Part shown: piece after piece, positions 57,116 to 64,000 of the stretch
Position numbering within the stretch: the first letter of the stretch is position 1
Layout of the letters: each line of letters opens with the position of its first letter
Assembly (NCBI RefSeq): GCF_002251735.1
Contig: NZ_NOXS01000020.1
Span: forward strand, 40,890 to 104,889
Source: Elstera cyanobacteriorum
Lineage (GTDB): Bacteria; Pseudomonadota; Alphaproteobacteria; Elsterales; Elsteraceae
DNA length: 64,000 nt
Direction of reading: 5' to 3'
Notes under the pieces: generated by a model
Database searches by the model: none
What the model was told of the DNA's origin: nothing
Seen by the model: only the letters and a program-made list of their open reading frames with translations
Position numbers and translations under genes: made by a program

Positions 57116-58486
57116 ATGATCCAAGATATTTTTCGCCTAACCCACACCTCCGATCATCCCGATGCCGTCGCGGCCTTCGAGCGCGCGACGGAAGAGGTGG
57201 CGGGGCATCGGCGGGATGCCGGGGCGGCGCTCGGCGAGGCTTTGGCCGCCGACCCGCAATTGGTCGCGGCGCACTGTCTCAAAGGCTTCGCGCAACTGAT
57301 CTTGGCCCGGTCAGAGCTTCAGCTTGGGGCGGAAGCGGCCTTACTGGCGGCTGAACAGGCCTTGCAGGCAAAAGGCGGTTCGGAGGATGAAACCCTTTTA
57401 GTCTTCGCCCTGCGTCGAGCGACCGAGGGAAAATTTCACGCGGCCGCCGACCTGCTGGATATAATTACCGACGCGCGGCCAACAGTGTTTTTACCACTAA
57501 AGTTAAGTCACGCCCTGCGCTTTATGGTGGGCGATTTGGCGGGCATGTTGAAATCTACCGAAGCGCTTGCCCCGGCCTATGATCCGGCCTTGGAAGGGTA
57601 CGGATATTTCCTTGGCTGTCATGCCTTCGCATTGGAAGAAGCCGGGCGCTACGACGATGCCGAACGGGTGGGCCGAGCGGCGGCATTGGCCGAACCAAGG
57701 GATGCCTGGGGCATTCACGCTGTGGCCCATGTCTATGAAATGCGGCATCAGCCCGCCGATGGAATTGCGTGGATCAACGAACAGCGCGCGGCTTGGACCG
57801 GCTGCAACAATTTCGCCTATCACCTCGCGTGGCACCAGGCGCTGTTCCATCTGGAGCAGGGCGAGACGGATGCAACCTTTCATCTCTATGATACTGAGAT
57901 TCGGGCGCAACCTACCGATGATTTCCGCGATATTACGAATGCGGCGTCACTGCTTTGGCGCTTGTCCGAGCAGGGGATTGCAGTTGGTGGTCGCTGGGAG
58001 GAGTTGGCCGACCGCGCGCGGCACCGCAAGACCGACGGAACATATATGTTCGCCGCCCTGCATCATTTGCTGTCACTTTTGGCGACCGGGGATTTTGCCA
58101 GCGCCCAGGAATGCGTCACGATGATTGGCACGCGGGCCGAGGGGACAGGCGATCAGGCGCGGGTGGCGGCCCATGTCGCCCGGGATTTGGCCGAGACCCT
58201 CTTGCGATCAGCGCAAGGCCAGCTTCCGCGCCATGATTTGTCGGAGTTGGCTGAACGGCTGCCGCTCTTGGGGGGAAGCCACGCACAGCGCGATGTCTTT
58301 ATGCGCGCCCTTGCCCATAGCGCCGCCCGGCAGGGCAATCGCCGCGAAGCCGCGACCTTGCTGCGTCTGCGGGCCGAGCGGCGACGGGTGGACCGGTTTG
58401 CCGAACGGATGTTTCACGCTTTGGCGACGGTCCCCGCTGCGGTTACGCTGCCGCCGACGCAGCCCCTGTGGCGGCATCACGCTTAA
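57116..58486 (+). CDS. TTC38-like tetratricopeptide repeat protein
   Basis: 456 aa from MIQDIFRLTHTSDHP, chosen for its GCAGGAGC ribosome-binding site; an in-frame ATG 108 nt earlier lacks one. Helical repeat protein of the TTC38 family: the central AWGIHAVAHVYEMRHQPADG and NNFAYHLAWHQALFHLEQGE segments are the family's most conserved parts, with several His and Trp residues that could line a pocket. No signal peptide, so cytoplasmic. It heads a four-gene operon with a CoA-transferase (15 nt later), a ThDP enzyme and an esterase. Biochemical role is unknown for bacterial members. Confidence 0.88.
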   Translation: MIQDIFRLTHTSDHPDAVAAFERATEEVAGHRRDAGAALGEALAADPQLVAAHCLKGFAQLILARSELQLGAEAALLAAEQALQAKGGSEDETLLVFALRRATEGKFHAAADLLDIITDARPTVFLPLKLSHALRFMVGDLAGMLKSTEALAPAYDPALEGYGYFLGCHAFALEEAGRYDDAERVGRAAALAEPRDAWGIHAVAHVYEMRHQPADGIAWINEQRAAWTGCNNFAYHLAWHQALFHLEQGETDATFHLYDTEIRAQPTDDFRDITNAASLLWRLSEQGIAVGGRWEELADRARHRKTDGTYMFAALHHLLSLLATGDFASAQECVTMIGTRAEGTGDQARVAAHVARDLAETLLRSAQGQLPRHDLSELAERLPLLGGSHAQRDVFMRALAHSAARQGNRREAATLLRLRAERRRVDRFAERMFHALATVPAAVTLPPTQPLWRHHA

Positions 58487-58501
58487 GTGTCTGGAGGTTC
58501 A

Positions 58502-59767
58502 ATGTCGGCGTCTTTCCCTTCGCCGCGCGCTCTTGCCGGGGTGCGAGTTCTTGATTTATCGCGCATCCTGGCAGGGCCAACTTGCACGCAATTATTGGGG
58601 GATTTAGGGGCGGAGGTGATTAAGGTCGAACGCCCCGGTACCGGCGACGATACGCGGACATGGGGGCCGCCGTTCGTTCAAAATCCTGCGGGGGAAGAGA
58701 CCGATCTGTCAGCCTATTACCTATGTGCGAACCGCAACAAGCAGTCGATTGCCATTGATCTTGCGACAGAGGCAGGGGCCGACCTTATCCGGCGGTTGGT
58801 CGCGACTGCCGATGTGGTGATCGAGAATTATAAGCCCGGGGATTTGGCCCGGCGCGGTTTGGATTATGACGCGCTGAAGACGATCAAGCCCGATCTGATC
58901 TGGTGTTCGATTTCCGGCTTCGGCCAAACCGGCCCCTATTCGGACCGGATCGGTTATGATTTTCTCGTGCAGGCCATGGGCGGGATCATGAGCATCACCG
59001 GTCAGCCCGACGCTAAGGGCGGCGAGCCGGTGAAGGTTGGGGTCGGGATCGCCGACGTCGTTTGCGGGCTTTACGCGACGATTGGTCTGCTTGCCGCCCT
59101 CCGCCACCGTGATGCGACGGGCGAGGGCCAGATGATCGACCTAGCCCTCTACGATGCGCAGCTTTCCTGGCTGATCAATGCCGCGACCAATTTTCTTGTA
59201 TCGGACCGGGTGCCGCAGCGTTTAGGCAATCGCCACCCCAATATCGCGCCCTATCAAACTTTTCGGGTGGCCGATGGGTATATTGTCGTCGCCGTCGGTA
59301 ATGACGAGCAGTTCCGGCGCTTCGTTGCCGAACTCGGCCTGCCCGATCTCGCCGACGATCCGCGCTTTCGTCGCAATCGGGATCGCCTCTTGGCGGTCGA
59401 TGCGCTGGAGGCAGCGGTTCTTCCGGCGCTCGCGGGCGATACGGTCGCCAATTGGTCCGACCGGCTTGCGCGCTGCAAGGTTCCTGCCGGTCCCGTGGCC
59501 AGCGTTGCAGAGGCTCTTGACAACCCCCATACAAAAGCACGCGAGATGGTTGTGTCCCTGGATGGTCCAGGCGATACCGGGCCGGTTCGGCTGCTGGGAA
59601 ATCCCTTGAAGTTCAGCCGGACGCCGGTTGCCTATGATCGGGCACCGCCGCACCTTGATCAGGATCGGCTGCCGGTGTTAGCCGGGCTGCTGGGGTTGAG
59701 CGCCGAGGAGATCCAGGATTTGACCACGCGGGGCGCCTTCGGTTCCGGCGCCCCTTCGGAGGCTTGA
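58502..59767 (+). CDS. CaiB/BaiF (class III) CoA-transferase
   Basis: 421 aa from the ATG at 58502, preceded by TGGAGG. Family III CoA-transferase: the start VRVLDLSRILAGPTCTQLLGDLGAEVIKVE is diagnostic, followed by YYLCANRNKQSIAID and the SGFGQTGPYSDRIGYDFLVQAMGG region. KVGVGIADVVCGLYA is the segment after the active-site Asp region, and NRHPNIAPYQTF is typical of the C-terminal half. It moves CoA between organic acids, forming interlocked dimers. The substrate cannot be read from sequence. The neighbouring ThDP decarboxylase-like enzyme recalls the formyl-CoA transferase/oxalyl-CoA decarboxylase pairing, but that substrate is not established here. Confidence 0.93.
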   Translation: MSASFPSPRALAGVRVLDLSRILAGPTCTQLLGDLGAEVIKVERPGTGDDTRTWGPPFVQNPAGEETDLSAYYLCANRNKQSIAIDLATEAGADLIRRLVATADVVIENYKPGDLARRGLDYDALKTIKPDLIWCSISGFGQTGPYSDRIGYDFLVQAMGGIMSITGQPDAKGGEPVKVGVGIADVVCGLYATIGLLAALRHRDATGEGQMIDLALYDAQLSWLINAATNFLVSDRVPQRLGNRHPNIAPYQTFRVADGYIVVAVGNDEQFRRFVAELGLPDLADDPRFRRNRDRLLAVDALEAAVLPALAGDTVANWSDRLARCKVPAGPVASVAEALDNPHTKAREMVVSLDGPGDTGPVRLLGNPLKFSRTPVAYDRAPPHLDQDRLPVLAGLLGLSAEEIQDLTTRGAFGSGAPSEA

Positions 59768-59768
59768 T

Positions 59769-61388
59769 ATGCGCATTGCCGATGTGATTGCTCAAACGCT
59801 TGCGGCGCACGGTATCCGAACCGCCTTCGGCATGCCCGGCGGCGAAGTCGTCACGCTTCTGGATGCGTTGGAGGCGGCTGGGATCGCCTTTACGCTTGCC
59901 CGGAACGAAACGGCGGCGGCGATGATGGCGGCGGGTGCATCGGCCGTCACCGGTGCGCCGGGGCTTCTTCTGACGACCTTAGGGCCGGGGCTTGCCAACG
60001 CGGTGAATGGGATTGCCGACGCGCACCAAGAGCAGGTGCCCCTTATCGTTCTATCTGGGATCGTCGAGACCAGCGTTCGGGGGCGTTACACGCATCAGAT
60101 CCTTGATCATGCTGCCTTGCTGCGCCCCCTCGTAAAAGCCAGTTTTGAGGTCTCGGCAGAAGGCGCGGCGGAAACCGTTGCCCGGGCGCTAGCGCTCGCC
60201 GTGCGGGCGCCGGCGGGGCCGGTTCATATCGATCTTTCCCCGGTTCTGGCGGCGCAGGCGGCGCCGGCATCGGCCCGTCCGCTGGCCCCGCCCGCGCGCC
60301 GTCATCCAGTACCGGCGGGCGACGATCCGATCCTGCGGGCGGTCGCGGATAAGATCGCCCACAGCCGTCATCCGATCATCCTCGCCGGGTTCGACGCCGC
60401 ACGCTGTGGTGCGGCGGCCGCCGTGACCCTGCTGATGGACCAGCAGCGCATTCCCGTGATCACCACCTATAAAGCGAAGGGCTTAGTGCCGGAAGATCAT
60501 CCGCTGTCCCTAGGTGGCGCCGGGCTCTCCCCGAAGGCCGATACCATTTTACTGGCCTTAATCGCCAAGGCCGATCTCGTGTTGACCATCGGTTACGATC
60601 CCATCGAAATGCGAGCGGGGTGGCTGGATGCTTTTCCGGCAACGGCGCAGGTCATTGATTTAACGGCCTATCCCGCCGACCACGGGATGCACCGGATTGA
60701 TCAGCAGATCATTGGCCCGCTGCCCGGAACGATTGCCGCCTTAAACTGGGCCTTGGGCAAAGGATCGCCGTCGGGCCACTGGGCCGCAGGGCAGGCCGTG
60801 GCGGCGCGGACGGCCTTGGCGACGGCCTTTGCGCCCCCGACCCCCTGGGGGCCGCACGCGGTTTTCGCCACGCTGCAAGCCGCCTTACCGGAGAGTGCGA
60901 CGGTGACGGTCGATAGTGGGGCCCATCGGATTTTATTTAGCCAGATGTGGCAAACCCGGCGTCCGCTATCGGTCCTGCAGTCGGCGGGTTTCTGTACGAT
61001 GGGCGCGGCGCTGCCACTTGCCATTGGTGCCGCGCGCGCCGGGGCATCGGGGCCGGTGGTTGCCATTATGGGCGATGGCGGTCTTGAAATGACGGCAGGT
61101 GAGCTTGGCACCCTGCGCGATACGGGGCTGAAGGTGATCGTGCTGGTCGTTCAGGACGTTAGCCTTGCGTTGATTGCGCTGAAGCAAGCCCAAGCGGGTC
61201 TGGCCCCCGCCGGGGTGGCGATGGGACGAACCGATTATGCCGTATTGGCCCAGGCTTTCGGCGGGGTTGGCGTGACGGTGGCGAGCGCTGAGGCGCTGAA
61301 GGCGGCCCTCGATCAGGCGCTTTCGACCGATGGGTTTAGCCTGATCGCGGCGACCGTCGATGCGAACGCCTATCGCGGCGCCTTTTAG
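59769..61388 (+). CDS. Thiamine-diphosphate enzyme, acetolactate synthase-like
   Basis: 539 aa, one base after the CoA-transferase stop. Three-domain ThDP fold: N-terminal Pyr domain with the activating Glu in LARNETAAAMMAAG, a central domain (about 190-330), and a C-terminal PP domain with IMGDGGLEMTAGELGTL. The second metal ligand position is Asp (VVQD), as in AlsS-type enzymes. The sequence does not allow a choice between 2-oxoacid decarboxylase, acetolactate synthase-like and acyl-CoA lyase activities. Context with a CoA-transferase suggests acyl-CoA chemistry. The catabolic AlsS function is unlikely because AlsS-specific motifs are not obvious. Confidence 0.88.
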   Translation: MRIADVIAQTLAAHGIRTAFGMPGGEVVTLLDALEAAGIAFTLARNETAAAMMAAGASAVTGAPGLLLTTLGPGLANAVNGIADAHQEQVPLIVLSGIVETSVRGRYTHQILDHAALLRPLVKASFEVSAEGAAETVARALALAVRAPAGPVHIDLSPVLAAQAAPASARPLAPPARRHPVPAGDDPILRAVADKIAHSRHPIILAGFDAARCGAAAAVTLLMDQQRIPVITTYKAKGLVPEDHPLSLGGAGLSPKADTILLALIAKADLVLTIGYDPIEMRAGWLDAFPATAQVIDLTAYPADHGMHRIDQQIIGPLPGTIAALNWALGKGSPSGHWAAGQAVAARTALATAFAPPTPWGPHAVFATLQAALPESATVTVDSGAHRILFSQMWQTRRPLSVLQSAGFCTMGAALPLAIGAARAGASGPVVAIMGDGGLEMTAGELGTLRDTGLKVIVLVVQDVSLALIALKQAQAGLAPAGVAMGRTDYAVLAQAFGGVGVTVASAEALKAALDQALSTDGFSLIAATVDANAYRGAF

Positions 61389-62241
61389 GCGCCTAGCCCG
61401 CCTGCTCGCGGGGCTGCTGCTCGCAGCCCCCGCCTTGGCCGGGGGGCAGATTACGGCGGAGACCCTCGACAGTCCCCGGCTGGGGCGCCCTTTGCCTTAC
61501 CGGCTTTACACGCCCGGCGAGGGATCTGGGCGTTTACCAGTGCTGTATCTTTTCCATGGCTTGCGCGGCGATGAGACCGACTGGCCGAAGGACGGGGGGA
61601 TTGCTGCGATTTTAGACGCGGCTATCCATGCGGGAGAGATCCCACCGCTCTTTGCCGTTATGCCCGGTGTTGGCAATAGCTGGTATGTGGATAGCGAGGC
61701 GTTTGGGCCGATAGCGACGGTTCTCTCCGACGATTTGCTCCCAGCGATTGATACGAAGCTTCCAACGCAGGCCTGTCGCACGGGCAGGGCCGTCGCGGGC
61801 TTATCGATGGGCGGGCTTGGGGCCGTACTACAAGGGTTGCGCCACCCGGACCGCTATGGGGCGATTATCAGCCTATCCGGGAGCCTGTTTGACCCCGTCC
61901 CACCGAATGCCGATCCGGCAGTCTTAGCGCGGTTTCGGATGTTTGGCCCGGTATTGGGGGTGCCAATCAGCGTCGAGCGCTACAACGCAGCGAACCCGTT
62001 TCTTACGCTGGCCGCACTACCCACTCAAGGCCCACGGCCTGACCTATGGGTCGCCGCGGGGGACGATGATTATCCGATGATCTTGGTCGGCAGCGCCAAA
62101 CTGCACATCGAGGCGCAGCGAGCGGGGTTGGCGTCAGAGTTTCGGGTTATCGACGGTGGCCACGCTTGGGGCACGTGGCGGCGGGGGCTGTTCGACGCGC
62201 TGGTCTGGCTTGGCCCCCGCCTCAAGCCGTGTGCGGACTAA
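61360..62241 (+). CDS. Secreted alpha/beta-hydrolase, esterase D/antigen-85-like
   Basis: 293 aa. It starts 29 nt inside the end of the ThDP gene in another frame. Residues 1-27 (RLARLLAGLLLAAPALAGG) form a signal peptide. The esterase fold shows VLYLFHGLRGDETDWPKDGG (oxyanion region), the nucleophile elbow GLSMGG, and a C-terminal catalytic His in DGGHAWGTWRRGL. The family (S-formylglutathione hydrolase, feruloyl esterase and mycolyltransferase-like proteins) acts on varied esters. Export to the periplasm makes S-formylglutathione hydrolase unlikely. Its 3' end overlaps the convergent OpgC-like gene by 4 nt. Confidence 0.88.
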   Translation: MRTPIAAPFRRLARLLAGLLLAAPALAGGQITAETLDSPRLGRPLPYRLYTPGEGSGRLPVLYLFHGLRGDETDWPKDGGIAAILDAAIHAGEIPPLFAVMPGVGNSWYVDSEAFGPIATVLSDDLLPAIDTKLPTQACRTGRAVAGLSMGGLGAVLQGLRHPDRYGAIISLSGSLFDPVPPNADPAVLARFRMFGPVLGVPISVERYNAANPFLTLAALPTQGPRPDLWVAAGDDDYPMILVGSAKLHIEAQRAGLASEFRVIDGGHAWGTWRRGLFDALVWLGPRLKPCAD

Positions 62242-63407
62242 GCTTTTTTGCCACTCCACGGGGCGGACTTATACCAGCCCATCACGCGGGCGATACCGTA
62301 GAGGGTTAGAAAACCACCGAGGTTGATGATGATCTGCCCGAGAGGCCCATCGCCAACCTTAAGAATGATCAAGCCCGCGACATTGGCCACAATCATCCCC
62401 CCGACAAAAACCGATAACCCCTGCTGCCCTAAGTGTTCGAAGGGGCGCAAAATTCGGGCTTTCGCAATCCCTGGCCGGGCGATCAGAAGCCCGTGCAGCA
62501 GATAGGCGGTCGCGAGGAAATGGGCGAGACGGAACGGATCGAGATTGGTTTTATCAAGCTGCCCCCCAAGCGCGTGCCACAACGCGGCGTCGCCAAGGCC
62601 CAGGCCATCAGGCAACACCCGATAAATCACCCCGACCGCGACCATCCCCCAAGCGAGGACCGTGAGCGTCGCGGATCGGGGCGGCACGGGAAGCCAGCCG
62701 CGCTTGAAAGCAAAGCCAAGGAAGAAAATGACTTGCCAGGCAAACGGGTTGAGCAGCCAGTGGCGGCCTGTCGAACTATCAGCAATTGGATCTAATCCAT
62801 AGGCCGCATTCGCAAGATAGAGCGCGAGCGAGACGACGAGCGGTAAGCGCCGGTCGAGCTTTTCCAGCAGCATCATGCCCGGCACCATCGCCAGTAGCAC
62901 GATGTAAACCGGCATAATATCGAGCGATGCGGGCACCCAATGCAGCCAAAAAGCCTCGAAAATCGCCTGCGCGGGGCTCGCCAGCAAATGACCGACGCCC
63001 AAGGCGCCGACTAAGTCGCGCCCGGTCCAGACGCTGCCTTGGTAGGCGACGGCAATGATCGCGAAGAGCAAGAAGAGGTGCGCAACACCCAATTGGGCGC
63101 AGCGATAGGCGATCCGCCCGGCACCGGTCCAGAAGCCGTGCCGCAAAAAGGTTCCGCCAAAGGCGATGGCCGACGCTATTCCCGAGATAAAGACAAAGCT
63201 ATCGGTCGCGTCGCTTAAGCCGAACCGGGCCGGAATGACGCTCCAAAGCCAGTTGCTGGGAACATGGGCAATAAAGATGATAAAGAGAGCGATACCGCGC
63301 ACGACATCCAGCCGAGGATCGCGAACGCGGGCAGGGATCGCCAGGGACTTGGCGCTGTCTGTCTGGATGGCAGCGGGCACCGTCAGCGTCTCAAGCGCGA
63401 AGGACAC
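62238..63407 (-). CDS. OpgC-family membrane acyltransferase
   Basis: 389 aa integral membrane protein with about ten hydrophobic segments. It belongs to the OpgC branch of acyltransferase-3-like proteins: RDPRLDVVRGIALFIIFIAH near residue 30 with the conserved Arg-His pair, SDATDSFVFISG, and HWVPASLDIMPVYIVLLAM. OpgC succinylates osmoregulated periplasmic glucans at the inner membrane. The acyl donor and acceptor here are not known, and no glucan synthase (opgG/opgH) is in the window. It is 12 nt downstream of a DoxX-like gene and so likely co-transcribed with it. Confidence 0.88.
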   Translation of the reverse strand: MSFALETLTVPAAIQTDSAKSLAIPARVRDPRLDVVRGIALFIIFIAHVPSNWLWSVIPARFGLSDATDSFVFISGIASAIAFGGTFLRHGFWTGAGRIAYRCAQLGVAHLFLLFAIIAVAYQGSVWTGRDLVGALGVGHLLASPAQAIFEAFWLHWVPASLDIMPVYIVLLAMVPGMMLLEKLDRRLPLVVSLALYLANAAYGLDPIADSSTGRHWLLNPFAWQVIFFLGFAFKRGWLPVPPRSATLTVLAWGMVAVGVIYRVLPDGLGLGDAALWHALGGQLDKTNLDPFRLAHFLATAYLLHGLLIARPGIAKARILRPFEHLGQQGLSVFVGGMIVANVAGLIILKVGDGPLGQIIINLGGFLTLYGIARVMGWYKSAPWSGKKA

Positions 63408-63419
63408 GGACCAATCTCC

Positions 63420-63866
63420 TCAACGGGCGGCTGCAAGGCGCTTGGTGCGGATTAGTGCCCAGAGCGCCAGCAAATCCGACCGGCGCAAGTATGCGATGAG
63501 CAGGCCAAAAACCCAGACCGCGCAGGCTTTCTTGAACAGGTCGGCGCCATCATTGTAGGGATCGATGCCGAGCGGGCTGACGACGTGAAAGAAAATTGCA
63601 CCGGTCATAATGCCGGTCGCCATGAGCGCCCCGATCGCTTGGGTACGCGGGTAGAGAATGAGCAGCGAGGCGATGAGTTCGGCGACACCCGTCCCGATCC
63701 GCATGGCGGCTTCGTAACCCGGAAAACCAAGCCATTTGGTTAGAATATCAAACAGATAAACGCTGCCTGGATGACCGGTGAATTTATATTGAAGATACCA
63801 CAGGAAGACCCAGGCGATGAAGAGTGCCGGGGGCCAGGGAAGGAAGCGGTTCAGGGTGGCGGGCAT
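63420..63866 (-). CDS. DoxX-like integral membrane protein
   Basis: 148 aa from MPATLNRFLPWPPALFIAW; a 23-residue longer frame is possible but reads as non-coding, and a GAGG site precedes the chosen ATG. Four membrane segments (PPALFIAWVFLWYLQYKF, YEAAMRIGTGVAELIASLLIL, AIGALMATGIMTGAIFFHVV, ACAVWVFGLLIAYL) with the G.E...G/A pattern of the DoxX/MauE group. Function is unknown; some relatives take part in quinone or redox reactions. It lies upstream of the OpgC-like gene. Confidence 0.8.
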   Translation of the reverse strand: MPATLNRFLPWPPALFIAWVFLWYLQYKFTGHPGSVYLFDILTKWLGFPGYEAAMRIGTGVAELIASLLILYPRTQAIGALMATGIMTGAIFFHVVSPLGIDPYNDGADLFKKACAVWVFGLLIAYLRRSDLLALWALIRTKRLAAAR

Positions 63867-64000
63867 AGCGGACCTCGGGATGAAAGGCGGTTGATGCTTG
63901 TTCGCTGCCACCACGGCGGGAGTTACAGAGGGCACGGTCGTAGCAGTTCAAATGTAAGCGCGAATTTCTCAGCACCTTTTGAATTCATCGTGTTTTGGCA

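Noticed and set aside
59769..61388. ThDP enzyme seemed to lack the Asn of the GDG...N cofactor motif (VVQD)
   Set aside because: The residue 27 positions after the Asp of GDG is Asp, as in AlsS-type acetolactate synthases where Asp is a metal ligand. The motif is therefore not broken.

Overview
The window is GC-rich, gene-dense DNA from a proteobacterium, most likely an alphaproteobacterium. The evidence is an alphaproteobacterial LexA box (GAAC-N7-GAAC) in front of an imuA-imuB-dnaE2 cassette, a complete protocatechuate 4,5-cleavage (lig) operon, a TRAP transporter and an agl/thu-type sugar operon. Rhodospirillales/Azospirillales is a reasonable guess from gene content, but no rRNA or other marker is present to prove it.

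Bases 1-22,700 (minus strand) hold a nonribosomal peptide synthetase (NRPS) assembly line in one probable operon. Gene order along transcription is a 2743-aa synthetase (A-PCP-C-A-PCP-C-A-PCP), a 3429-aa synthetase (C-A-PCP-C-A-PCP-Cy-A-PCP-Ox), a 1342-aa synthetase (TubC-like docking domain-C-A-PCP-TE) and the first 43 codons of a further adenylation gene cut by the window edge. Adenylation pocket residues read by eye predict X-Thr-Gly-Arg?-Pro?-Cys(thiazole)-Gln. Cys is cyclised by a Cy domain and oxidised by a C-terminal SagB-type flavin domain. I do not recognise a known compound, so this is the best candidate for an undescribed system.

Bases 22,700-25,290 are a less well understood junction. 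They contain an AT-rich intergenic stretch, an unrecognised 208-aa protein and a membrane-anchored WD40 protein that looks like the C-terminal half of a STAND-type WD40 protein.

Bases 25,295-43,613 form a catabolic island for hydroxylated aromatics. PobA (with divergent PobR) makes protocatechuate from 4-hydroxybenzoate. A TetR-controlled operon (TRAP transporter, dehydroquinase, shikimate/quinate dehydrogenase, dehydroshikimate dehydratase) makes protocatechuate from quinate/shikimate-type acids. The ligK-U-x-J-I-A-B-C-AKR operon then takes protocatechuate to pyruvate and oxaloacetate. Its likely regulator is a divergent LysR protein with an unusual second helix-turn-helix domain. A decayed 4-hydroxy-2-oxovalerate aldolase fragment follows.

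Bases 43,925-50,979 are an alpha-glucoside (trehalose/maltose/sucrose class) uptake and hydrolysis operon with a divergent LacI repressor and a clear operator. Bases 51,375-56,697 are the SOS mutagenesis cassette, followed by a scrap of an IS3-family transposase. Bases 57,116-62,241 form a four-gene operon (TTC38-like repeat protein, CaiB/BaiF CoA-transferase, ThDP enzyme, secreted esterase) of unknown pathway. An OpgC-like acyltransferase and a DoxX-like membrane protein close the window on the minus strand.

All calls were made by reading sequence and translations. No database search was possible.
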